Source: a virus
Reading direction: 5' to 3' (one strand)
IMG/VR virus record: IMGVR_UViG_3300008107_007213
Location: 1 to 20,138 of that record
DNA: 20,138 bases
The notes beneath the pieces are model-generated. The model worked only from the letters and a program-made list of their open reading frames with translations. It was not told the origin of the DNA and did no database searches. Position 1 is the first letter of the stretch; each line of letters begins with the position of its first letter. Below are positions 1-6,978 of the stretch, in pieces. A program made the position numbers and the translations under genes.

Positions 1-827
1 CCATTGATAAAAGCTAGTCGATTAGCACTATGTTCATTAGACAAAGACATACCAATTGGAGTAACATATCCATTTGTATTTTGACCACCCCATGTTAAAT
101 ATGATTCACTTACTCCAGTAATAGGAATAGTTATATTTGCTGATCCATTAAATGATGTAGCAGTTCCACTTGCACCTGTACCAACGTTTATAGTTCTTGC
201 GTTTTGTAAAGTAGTAGCTGTCGTAGCATTACCACTTAAAGCACCGGTAAATGTTGCAGCTCTTATAGTTCCACCAGCATCAGGTACACCAGAAGAATTA
301 TACGCTCCGTAATTTAAAACACCATTTGATCCAAGCCAAAGTGAGTTAGATACTCTTGCACCCCAGTGGAAGTTTAAGTTTGGTGCATCTCTATCTTCAC
401 CATCTCCTGCACCCGCTAAAGCTCTTTCTCTTATAGAAATAGGTGAGTTAGAATAATCATAAGTTAATCCTAATGAAGAATAAAAAATCTGCATACCAGA
501 TGATGTATCACCTGAAGTATTCATATAGTTATCTACACCAGCAGGTGTAGCCCATGAACCATCGTTACGTAAGAACGTTGTTGTTCCAGTCCCTAATGCA
601 ATAGAAGAACGAACGATTGCATCTGAACCGTTTACAAGAACTAACTTTTGACCTGACGCAATAGCTGTGTCAGCCGTAATTGTACCACCGTTAGTGATGT
701 TTCCATGCGTATGTGAAGTAGGCGTAAAAGTGGCTGGTTTATTATCAATGTTAGACCAATCAGCAGTAGGATAAACAACATCGTACGCAGACGATCCTGT
801 CTTCCTGCGAATTTTAACATTCGCCAT
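1..827 (-). CDS. Tail fibre / receptor-binding protein, 3' end cut off by the window edge
   Basis: The frame opens at ATG 827 and stays open to base 1, giving 275 visible residues with no stop. The N-terminus (MANVKIRRKTGSSAY...) closely resembles that of the next fibre gene upstream (1763-1975), suggesting a shared particle-attachment module. An SHTHGNI segment near residue 40 matches the HxH motifs of phage fibres. Two motifs are widespread in phage fibre shafts: FLRNDGSWATP near residues 90-100 and LSGNATTATTLQNARTI near residues 205-220. The visible part is rich in Gly, Ser, Thr and Asn, as expected for beta-structured fibres. The start sits 4 bases after the stop of the preceding fibre gene, with a GGTGG-like ribosome site inside that gene's last codons. 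The role is inferred as host recognition at the tail; the receptor-binding tip is probably beyond the edge. Confidence 0.85.
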   Translation of the reverse strand, partial: MANVKIRRKTGSSAYDVVYPTADWSNIDNKPATFTPTSHTHGNITNGGTITADTAIASGQKLVLVNGSDAIVRSSIALGTGTTTFLRNDGSWATPAGVDNYMNTSGDTSSGMQIFYSSLGLTYDYSNSPISIRERALAGAGDGEDRDAPNLNFHWGARVSNSLWLGSNGVLNYGAYNSSGVPDAGGTIRAATFTGALSGNATTATTLQNARTINVGTGASGTATSFNGSANITIPITGVSESYLTWGGQNTNGYVTPIGMSLSNEHSANRLAFIN

Positions 828-830
828 AAA

Positions 831-1805
831 TTACCACCCGTTCGAGGTACTTAAATCATCGTAAATATATGAACCAATTGGAGCTGTAGAATCAGCGGTT
901 GTCTTCGCCAAGTCATAATAAATATTAGGTTTATTACTTATAGAGTTTGTCACTAATGTATCGACTTCAGAAGTGCTATAGACACCTAAAGATTCTCTAA
1001 CGGTAATACCACTTTCAGCAACAAAATTTGTTCCGTTACCAACAATAAAGTTACCATCAGTTACAGCTAATCCAGCGATGTCAGCAAGTTTAGCGCTATA
1101 ACCTTGGACATTTGTACCAATAACTAAACCCAAGGTTGCTCTTTGGGCTGTAGTATCTGCATCATCTAAGATTGCGCGACCTGCGGCTGTTAGTGTCATG
1201 GTTGTAAATGTATCATTACCATTACCATAAACAAGAGTATCAGCTGCAATAGTCAAACCTGCAAAGTTTGTCAGTGTCGCATCTAGTGGTTGATATTGTG
1301 AGTGAGTGTGTGATGCAGGAGCAATTTTGTTTGTAATGGGTGTGCCAGAATTATATAAATCTGTACCATCTACGGTAATATTGTCATATAAGAAGTTTTC
1401 TGTAACAACATCAGTATGTCCGTCTTGTAAACCTGTAGCGTTTGTTGATGCATTATATCGTCCAGCGTTTTGCGTTGTTCCAACAACTGTAACAATACCA
1501 GCGTTAGCAGTTCCAGCATTTTCATAAACGTTATTAATAACAGAAGCAGTAAAGATAATTGCAGCACCAGAACTAGAACCATCTCCACCTCCAATAGCTT
1601 CAATAACAAACCAGTCTCCAGCTTCTAAAACTCCAGATGAAGTAGAGGTTGAACCGCTAGTCCCACCATCTGTTGGTCTAAATTGTAAAGTTACATATAG
1701 AGCGGGGTCGGAACCTAATGCAAAGATACCAGTTAGATCTGAAATAGTACCACCAGTAGTAATTAAAAAATAATAACCTTTAATACTTCTATCGCGATCG
1801 GAATT
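831..1805 (-). CDS. Tail fibre protein, C-terminal part of a gene split by a frame switch
   Basis: This frame is open from 1805 (just after an in-frame TAA at 1806-1808) to TAA at 831-833. It lies in the -1 frame relative to the upstream 70-codon frame at 1763-1975. The earliest meaningful sequence reads DRDRSIKGYYFLITTGG, then a Gly/Ser/Thr-rich body, an ASHTHSQYQPLDATL segment, and a C-terminal region with LTAAGRAILDDADTTAQRATLG and GLAVTDGNFIVGNGTNFVAESG. That last region is a very common phage fibre repeat motif. There is no ATG or GTG in the first 180 codons; the first TTG start would be at 1256, in the middle of fibre sequence, so independent initiation is unlikely. With 1763-1975 it would encode a fibre of about 380 residues. 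An indel (real or from sequencing) is the simplest explanation; recoding is possible. Confidence 0.75.
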   Translation of the reverse strand, partial: NSDRDRSIKGYYFLITTGGTISDLTGIFALGSDPALYVTLQFRPTDGGTSGSTSTSSGVLEAGDWFVIEAIGGGDGSSSGAAIIFTASVINNVYENAGTANAGIVTVVGTTQNAGRYNASTNATGLQDGHTDVVTENFLYDNITVDGTDLYNSGTPITNKIAPASHTHSQYQPLDATLTNFAGLTIAADTLVYGNGNDTFTTMTLTAAGRAILDDADTTAQRATLGLVIGTNVQGYSAKLADIAGLAVTDGNFIVGNGTNFVAESGITVRESLGVYSTSEVDTLVTNSISNKPNIYYDLAKTTADSTAPIGSYIYDDLSTSNGW

Positions 1806-1975
1806 TTAATATTAGCATCTAAGGTAGCAACACCATTAGCAACACCTTTTTGAGTTAAAGGAACCTTTGCATCAAGCGCGGTTTGTAATCCATCTACTTG
1901 TGAAATGACAGTTGCAGGATAAAGATTCTCATATGTTGAGGATGCTGTCTTTCTTTTAATTTGAATGTTTGCCAT
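1763..1975 (-). CDS. Tail fibre protein, N-terminal attachment part of the split gene
   Basis: Seventy codons from ATG 1975 to TAA 1763-1765, with a good ribosome site (AGGAG about 7 bases before the start). The N-terminus MANIQIKRKTASSTY parallels MANVKIRRKTGSSAY of the next fibre gene (start 827), so it is probably the module that fixes the fibre to the particle. DGLQTALDAKVPLTQKGVANGVATLDA is a typical phage fibre segment, also echoed in the repeats of the 795-aa fibre. The last ten or so residues (IEVLKVIIF) do not look like fibre sequence. The -1 frame over the same bases gives SIKGYYFLITTGG, which does. The gene is therefore read as the 5' part of 831-1975 interrupted between 1763 and 1805. 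As it stands it would make only a short protein. Confidence 0.75.
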   Translation of the reverse strand: MANIQIKRKTASSTYENLYPATVISQVDGLQTALDAKVPLTQKGVANGVATLDANIKIPIAIEVLKVIIF

Positions 1976-1985
1976 AGTTTATCTC

Positions 1986-2447
1986 CTATTTTTTATTTAT
2001 TTTTTCAGAAAGTATAGCTTCTGTTTCAATACCTAGTTCCAATGTTCCTTGTAATCCTTTAAGTAAAGAACGAACATTTGTAACGTAAGGGTTTAAAAAA
2101 TCTAAAAGAGCTTTATTTCTGTCCTCTTGTATTTTAACATCTTTTTTTAAATTTTCTAAAACATCAGGTGCTGGTGCAGTCTTCTTGTATGTCTCAAAAT
2201 CTGATCTTAGTTTCATAAGTTCTTGAGTCTTAGATTCTAAAGATAAACTCACTTGAGCTAAGTTACTTTTAACGTTTTTATAATCTTGTAAATCTTTCTC
2301 TAAAAGATTTTTAACCTTGCCTATCTCGATAATCTCTTTATCTTTAACGTCAACAGCAGATCTTAAATGACCAAGTTCTTCGATCTTATTATTAAGTTCG
2401 ATTACCTTTACAATTAATTCTGCTTTAGATAGTTTGTCAATTTCCAT
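1986..2447 (-). CDS. Coiled-coil protein of unknown function
   Basis: A 153-aa, highly charged protein that is almost entirely heptad-like helix from about residue 5 to 115 (repeated Leu/Ile spaced among Lys and Glu, e.g. LIVKVIELNNKIEELGHL). There is no signal peptide or membrane segment. The ATG at 2447 has AAGGAG upstream, and a promoter candidate with an extended -10 lies immediately before it (2471-2479). The gene sits just ahead of the split fibre gene (10-base gap), so a trimeric stalk, fibre chaperone or fibre-linked structural role is possible, but this is inference from position and coiled-coil content only. I do not recognise a family. Confidence 0.65.
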   Translation of the reverse strand: MEIDKLSKAELIVKVIELNNKIEELGHLRSAVDVKDKEIIEIGKVKNLLEKDLQDYKNVKSNLAQVSLSLESKTQELMKLRSDFETYKKTAPAPDVLENLKKDVKIQEDRNKALLDFLNPYVTNVRSLLKGLQGTLELGIETEAILSEKINKK

Positions 2448-2470
2448 TATAATCTCTCCTTACTTAAACC

Positions 2471-2499
2471 ATTATAACATATTAGTTAGATACAAAAAC
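2471..2499 (-). promoter_or_regulatory. Candidate promoter with extended -10 for the coiled-coil/fibre genes
   Basis: On the minus strand TGTTATAAT (2479-2471) is a perfect extended -10 (TG, one base, TATAAT). The -35 position 17 bases upstream (GTTTTT, 2499-2494) is weak, which extended -10 promoters tolerate. Predicted transcription start is near 2464, giving a leader of about 17 bases that contains AAGGAG before the ATG at 2447. It overlaps the stop region of the preceding gene. Confidence 0.45.
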
Positions 2500-3417
2500 A
2501 CTGTTTTGATTTCCAAATATTGAGTCATCAGACCAAGCTTTATCTTCTGTAAAGTTACTATAAATATAAGTAACCTCTTTGACCACCCCATTAAATTTCA
2601 CATAAACCTTATTCTTGGGTTTGATGGGTGTGTATAATTTAATATAATTCGCCAAATGGTTACCTTGTTTATCTGTGACAATAACGTTAACAAGAACTGG
2701 CGTTCTAGTCTTTAAACCTGTAAAGGTATATTTAATAACACCAAGCTTGGAAGATTGATCAAGCGTACCATTCTCACTAAGCACCCTTTGATCAAATGGT
2801 TTAAGGTTGCGATAGTTAAGTAACTGAAACTTATATTCAATATTCTTATTAATATAGTTAAAGTCACTTTCAATACCATAGTCATAATAGATAGAAACTG
2901 CTATCTCTTCTAGGCTACGATCGGTATCGTCAGTATCAAAGCATCTTATATCAAGATGTTTAATTTGTGGAATAGGAACTAAACTACTAATTAACTTTAC
3001 ATTCTCAGACCTTAATAAAATCTCACCTGTTGTATACAACGATGCGTTTGTAACACTATCAGATTTAATAAGGAACCTAAAGTCTCTTATCCAACGTAAA
3101 TTGTTAAAGGTACTACGGTTTTGATTAGTAATATCAATCTTAAAAACAATCTCTTTAAATAGATTAACGTCCTCATTACCGGTCCAAACATTCTCTTCGT
3201 TTAAGTTAATCGTATAACGATCAACCCAATAAAAGGTTGGAGATAATAAATCAATAGCCTTTGTCTTTTCATCTTCTAGATAAAACCTAAGTCCAACATT
3301 ACTGTTTTGTGGACTATTAGAATACAAAAGGATTGTAATAATGGCTTCTTCTTTTTTGATAGAAATATTCTTTACTTCAAAAAAAGTATTAAGTTTATTA
3401 ATCTTCTGAGCTGCCAT
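2482..3417 (-). CDS. Unknown phage protein, probably virion-associated, 311 aa
   Basis: A soluble-looking protein rich in alternating hydrophobic/polar stretches and aromatics (e.g. NVGLRFYLEDE, TFYWVDRYTINL, KYTFTGLKTRTPVLVNVIV), suggesting several beta-sandwich domains. There is no signal peptide or transmembrane segment. Start choice: ATG 3417 (MAAQKINKLN) has AAAGG nine bases upstream, whereas TTG 3426 and ATG 3423 are too close to that site. The start overlaps the end of the 220-aa gene by 20 bases, so the two are probably translationally coupled. Placement between membrane proteins and fibre genes suggests a tail, collar or decoration protein, but I cannot name a family. Confidence 0.7.
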   Translation of the reverse strand: MAAQKINKLNTFFEVKNISIKKEEAIITILLYSNSPQNSNVGLRFYLEDEKTKAIDLLSPTFYWVDRYTINLNEENVWTGNEDVNLFKEIVFKIDITNQNRSTFNNLRWIRDFRFLIKSDSVTNASLYTTGEILLRSENVKLISSLVPIPQIKHLDIRCFDTDDTDRSLEEIAVSIYYDYGIESDFNYINKNIEYKFQLLNYRNLKPFDQRVLSENGTLDQSSKLGVIKYTFTGLKTRTPVLVNVIVTDKQGNHLANYIKLYTPIKPKNKVYVKFNGVVKEVTYIYSNFTEDKAWSDDSIFGNQNSVFVSN

Positions 3418-4060
3418 ACTCATCAACCTTTACATAAAGTGTATCAGCAGAGGCCCCAGATAATGCGCTTTCAGGTGCAATAGTATTTACAATAATCTTG
3501 TTTTCTAACGCCGTAACCCTAGCAGCTAACGTAAGAAGGTCAGCTTCTTTAACTAATGAATATAAAGTACCGTTAATATTTACCTTAGGCATTGTCATAA
3601 ACTCAGCATCTGTAGCAATTAAATAATTAGTATTGAGTTGTTCATCAACATTATAATTAATTATAATAAGTTCATCAGATGAAATAGCTCTTAACATATA
3701 TAACTTATTAGCTTTAAGTTCTTTAGCTTTTGCTTGAGTAACAACGACAGTATTATTAACTAAGCTTTTTTCTATCATAACTTTATATAATTTATTATTA
3801 ACCGATGTACTGTCAAACCCTTCTGATGGTTGTAATAAACTAACAAACTGAAGGTTATCAAAGTTATTTCTTGAATCTGTACCAGTTGGGATAAAGTAAA
3901 ACACAGTATGTTGATCAATTAGACCAACCTTATGCTTGACGAAATGAACGCTAGGATTCGTATTAGCAGCTAAAACAATTTCCCTATAGATATAAGGAGC
4001 ATACTTAAGAGCATCCGCAGCTTTAGTTAATAAAGTAAGTTCTTGTGTAGTAAATGGCAT
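3398..4060 (-). CDS. Unknown phage protein with C-terminal coiled coil, 220 aa
   Basis: Starts at ATG 4060, one base beyond the upstream stop, with AAGGTGGT in the end of the preceding gene as ribosome site. The N-terminal two thirds are mixed alpha/beta. Residues near 168-192 (LVKEADLLTLAARVTALENKI) form a short heptad segment of the kind that trimerises phage fibre and spike proteins, followed by a small Ala/Ser-rich C-terminal domain. There is no membrane segment. It overlaps the following 311-aa gene. A virion or fibre-attachment role is plausible from context; the family is not recognised. Confidence 0.7.
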   Translation of the reverse strand: MPFTTQELTLLTKAADALKYAPYIYREIVLAANTNPSVHFVKHKVGLIDQHTVFYFIPTGTDSRNNFDNLQFVSLLQPSEGFDSTSVNNKLYKVMIEKSLVNNTVVVTQAKAKELKANKLYMLRAISSDELIIINYNVDEQLNTNYLIATDAEFMTMPKVNINGTLYSLVKEADLLTLAARVTALENKIIVNTIAPESALSGASADTLYVKVDEYGSSED

Positions 4061-4061
4061 G

Positions 4062-4961
4062 TTATTGCACCACCTTGTTTTCCGCCTGTGCTTGTTGTTT
4101 TAGCCAGACTTTAAATTCTTGGGTAACTGCTTTTCTAAATCGGATATCTTTAAGAGTAATTTTTTGATTCCAATCGTTAGCATACTTAATACTATTATAC
4201 ACCTGAAATAATAAAACAAAGAACTTAGTAATAACCGATAACAACGCTGCATCATTAAATATTAAGGTAACCAAGATTGAAGAAGCAACAGAGGTTATTG
4301 CAATACCCAATAATAAACTAGGTAATTTGTCTTTTACGATCTTTGTTTCTGTGTCTTTTGTAATGAATTCATTTGGAGACCTGTTATCATCTTTGGCATA
4401 ATAACCACCCAGCACAATTGACGATGTTAGCTTATCAAAAGGAACGTTAAGTGAATTTAAATTGTTAGCAATCCACATTTCGGTTAATCTATTTTCATAT
4501 TTGGACCGTTTACGGCAGTAATGATTCTTCAGTTTTTGAGCAGGTGTCCCACTGTTCCAAATAAATAAATCTCTATCCTTCACTTTTTTATCCAACTCAT
4601 AAAGCTTCTTCTTGACATTAAACTCATGTTGAAGTCTTTTACGTTTAGGGTTAATATACTCAAGGAACCTAGCAAACAATGTCGGAACGTATTCTTTATC
4701 AGCAAAATCTTTAATATCGTTTTCTAATTTAATATATTCTTTATCATTAGTTTTAAAGTTGTCAACAATCATAAATACCGTTGCTGTTACTGTTGTAATA
4801 ATAGCAAACGAAGTAATGATCTGATCAACATACCAAGTATAGCTTTGTAAGTTACCAAAGTTAATTCCAGAATCTTTGTCAATAAGGGATGTAACCCCAA
4901 TAAGAACTAATGAAATAGCATAAAGGATAAAGTATTGAGTCTTTTTGTAGAATTTAATCAT
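4062..4961 (-). CDS. Four-helix membrane protein of unknown function, 299 aa
   Basis: There are two N-terminal hydrophobic helices (about residues 10-27 and 45-66), a long, strongly basic and charged central region (about 70-210, including INPKRKRLQ and CRKRSKYENR), two more hydrophobic helices (about 214-235 and 239-258) and a charged C-terminal tail. Both ends and the middle loop are probably cytoplasmic. The ATG at 4961 has a GAGGTGG ribosome site. It is the last of three consecutive membrane-protein genes (with 4980-5453 and 5462-6001), packed with gaps of 8-18 bases. Possible roles are lysis, membrane association or channel formation during DNA entry, or exclusion of other phages. It is larger than usual holins. 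No family recognised. Confidence 0.7.
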   Translation of the reverse strand: MIKFYKKTQYFILYAISLVLIGVTSLIDKDSGINFGNLQSYTWYVDQIITSFAIITTVTATVFMIVDNFKTNDKEYIKLENDIKDFADKEYVPTLFARFLEYINPKRKRLQHEFNVKKKLYELDKKVKDRDLFIWNSGTPAQKLKNHYCRKRSKYENRLTEMWIANNLNSLNVPFDKLTSSIVLGGYYAKDDNRSPNEFITKDTETKIVKDKLPSLLLGIAITSVASSILVTLIFNDAALLSVITKFFVLLFQVYNSIKYANDWNQKITLKDIRFRKAVTQEFKVWLKQQAQAENKVVQ

Positions 4962-4979
4962 AGTTAATCCACCTCAATA

Positions 4980-5453
4980 CTATTGTACAGCAGCTCTATC
5001 TTCTTGTAAAGCCTCTTTGATTTCTAGTTTACGTATTTCTTTTTTAACCTTATAGTCAGCTTGTTCCGAGAACGGCTTCACAAATAAGTAAGCAATGATC
5101 TGAGGTATAGCAACCCAGCCTATAATAAACTCTATGTTATCAATACCATATCTTGCTAACGCAATAACGCCTAGTGCTAGGATAAACGCCCAAACCTTAG
5201 CTAATCCCAATAGAACAACCTTTAAGAGGCTAAATTCCCAAGACTCGATCCAGGTATACACTTCCTTTTTAAATTGAAACAAAAGCATTATAGATACGAT
5301 TAAGAATAACCCAGAGACTTTAATTTCAGCTTCTCTAAACGTAAAGAAGTCAAACTTAAACCCCATAACAATAAGAGGAATCAAGTAAGCTATGGCAATG
5401 AATAACAGTCTTAGCCAAAATCTTTGGCGTTTATACTTATTAATGTTATCCAT
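4980..5453 (-). CDS. Four-helix membrane protein, 157 aa; possible holin
   Basis: There are four predicted membrane helices at about residues 15-31, 46-61, 78-100 and 106-125, then a charged C-terminal helix (about 129-155, with KVKKEIRKLEIKEALQEDR). The start is taken as ATG 5453, five bases after AAAGG; a GTG at 5459 is possible but sits inside the ribosome site. Size and multiple helices would fit a holin-like or small channel protein, but four helices with a charged tail are not diagnostic and no endolysin gene is next to it. It belongs to the three-gene membrane cassette. Confidence 0.7.
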   Translation of the reverse strand: MDNINKYKRQRFWLRLLFIAIAYLIPLIVMGFKFDFFTFREAEIKVSGLFLIVSIMLLFQFKKEVYTWIESWEFSLLKVVLLGLAKVWAFILALGVIALARYGIDNIEFIIGWVAIPQIIAYLFVKPFSEQADYKVKKEIRKLEIKEALQEDRAAVQ

Positions 5454-5461
5454 AAGCACCT

Positions 5462-6001
5462 TTATAATTTAATAGAATTAATAATATCAGTTACACTTGC
5501 TTCGGTAGCTTTAACTTCTTTTTGAATTGCTTCTGCTTTTTGTTCGATCACAGCTTCGGCCTTAGCTAAAACAACCTTTGGTTCTGTGGTTTTATTAATG
5601 GCTTCAATAATCTTAAGAGTAACTGGTTCTAATTCTACATGACTAATCTTTTTAATTTCTTGAGCATAGCCAGCGATTTGTTGTTTGGCTTTATCTAAAA
5701 GAACAGGTGATGCAAGTGATAATGTAACTAACATGTCAGCCATATAGGTCACGACTTCTTTTAGTTCTTTAACTTCTAAGTCAACGCCTTTTTTAACCGT
5801 AACAATTTCTTGAGTAAGTTTGTCAACTTCTCCGGTTTTTACTTTAGCGATTGCTCTTGATAATGTATCTCTTGAACGGTAGATCATAGCAACAATACCA
5901 CCGCCAACTAATAAAAATCCTTGAACAATATCCCAAAGTGAACTAAAGAAGGATACGTCTCCTCCAAATAAGTCAGCTAATAATTGTTGAATTGATTCCA
6001 T
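5462..6001 (-). CDS. Single-pass membrane protein with long coiled-coil tail, 179 aa
   Basis: One hydrophobic segment lies near residues 22-41 (DIVQGFLLVGGGIVAMIY), followed by a basic stretch (RSRDTLSRAIAKVK) that should stay in the cytoplasm by the positive-inside rule. The rest is helical, with heptad-like Lys/Glu/Val/Ile patterns to the C-terminus. There is a strong ribosome site (AGGAGGA) before ATG 6001. One N-terminal helix plus an amphipathic tail resembles some LLH-type phage holins, but this protein is longer, so that is only a possibility. It is the first gene of the membrane cassette and follows the 248-aa virion-like gene by 8 bases. Confidence 0.7.
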   Translation of the reverse strand: MESIQQLLADLFGGDVSFFSSLWDIVQGFLLVGGGIVAMIYRSRDTLSRAIAKVKTGEVDKLTQEIVTVKKGVDLEVKELKEVVTYMADMLVTLSLASPVLLDKAKQQIAGYAQEIKKISHVELEPVTLKIIEAINKTTEPKVVLAKAEAVIEQKAEAIQKEVKATEASVTDIINSIKL

Positions 6002-6009
6002 AAATCCTC

Positions 6010-6756
6010 CTAGAATAATGCGGTATTCTTATGGGCCGCATAATCTAATTCAAGTTGTTTAAGTTCGTTGATAATCTTTTCTTGTGTTTTTAGAATAGAT
6101 TGAATAGCTAACGATTGATTCTTTACAACTTCTAATAATAATTGTATCACTTCAAGGGACGACCTACCACTTTCGTCATAAGGGATATTCTTTAAATAAA
6201 GAGCAATAGATTCGTTAACAGCGGTAATGCCGTTAATCTGTTTGACTATATCAGCAAATGGAAATGCTGCAACAAAGTCACCAGTTGATGTAGCAACCGG
6301 AACCATGCCAACCTTAATATCTTTTTGATTTAATGGAGCTATATTCTTTAAAGCACCTGTTCCAATAAGATGACCAATCTCAGATTCAATCTTAATTAAC
6401 CTGGTATAAAGTTCTTTAATTTCATCACCGACTTCTCTTTTTATAGAAAGGGTAATAAGTTCAAGATCAAAAACTAATTCGACTACGTTAGTTGATTGAG
6501 AGAAAGTAGAATCTATAATTGTAAGATAGAATCTACTACCCTTTAAGAAAGGTAAGATATCCTTAGAGATATTTAACTTTGCTTTGTAAACTTCACCTTC
6601 ACGCTCAAATGGCTTTGTATATACAAGGCCATTGGTTAAGATAAGATTACCAATAAACTCAGCTTTAATATCTGATTGTAATTTTAAAGTCGTAGTAGAA
6701 GACTTAATAACTGTGTTATCGTAAACAAGACCTTTTTGATATTTAAAATTTAACAT
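6010..6756 (-). CDS. Probable virion protein: beta domain plus coiled coils, 248 aa
   Basis: Residues 1 to about 105 look like a beta-sandwich (alternating patterns such as TTTLKLQSDIKAEFIGNLIL and FYLTIIDSTFSQ). A heptad segment at about 110-130 (EIKELYTRLIKIESEIGHLIG), a short globular part and a C-terminal coiled coil from about 200 (LEVIQLLLEVVKNQSLAIQSIL) follow. This layout resembles phage proteins that attach fibres through a beta domain and trimerise by coiled coils, such as upper-baseplate proteins of Gram-positive phages, but I see no diagnostic motif. Its ATG overlaps the stop of the 73-aa gene (TAATG), with AAGGAG upstream, so translation is coupled. Confidence 0.65.
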   Translation of the reverse strand: MLNFKYQKGLVYDNTVIKSSTTTLKLQSDIKAEFIGNLILTNGLVYTKPFEREGEVYKAKLNISKDILPFLKGSRFYLTIIDSTFSQSTNVVELVFDLELITLSIKREVGDEIKELYTRLIKIESEIGHLIGTGALKNIAPLNQKDIKVGMVPVATSTGDFVAAFPFADIVKQINGITAVNESIALYLKNIPYDESGRSSLEVIQLLLEVVKNQSLAIQSILKTQEKIINELKQLELDYAAHKNTALF

Positions 6757-6977
6757 TATTCAGTCTCCTTATTAAGTAAAACTAATTCTCTTTTTCTTAA
6801 CTCAAGAGTGTTTATATCGTTTCTTAATTCATCACGCTTTAGTATAAGTTTATCAATGAGATAAGGCATTGGTTTTGAAAGAACAAAAGACTCAAAACAT
6901 TTAATGATCTTATAGTCTTCTTCTTTGAGTTCTTCTTTTTTGGAAAGTATTAAAAGATTTAATTCATCAATTCTCAT
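6756..6977 (-). CDS. Small helical protein, unknown, 73 aa
   Basis: A highly charged, probably all-helical protein (Lys/Glu/Leu-rich, e.g. KRDELRNDINTLELRKREL). ATG 6977 lies one base past the stop of the 795-aa fibre gene, using AAGGTGG in the fibre's last codons as ribosome site. Its own stop overlaps the ATG of the 248-aa gene (TAATG). The tight coupling on both sides suggests it is made in step with its neighbours. Possible roles are fibre chaperone or small structural linker; nothing specific is recognised. Confidence 0.6.
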   Translation of the reverse strand: MRIDELNLLILSKKEELKEEDYKIIKCFESFVLSKPMPYLIDKLILKRDELRNDINTLELRKRELVLLNKETE

Positions 6978-6978
6978 A

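Noticed and set aside
1370-1609. Leu-rich open frame on the minus strand
   Set aside because: It is an out-of-frame reading of the fibre sequence; the overlapping frame gives clear fibre motifs through the same bases.
1763-1782. Classical heptamer (T TTT TTA) frameshift site
   Set aside because: The heptamer is present, but its zero frame matches the downstream fibre frame, not the upstream one, so a standard tandem slip there would not join the two parts.
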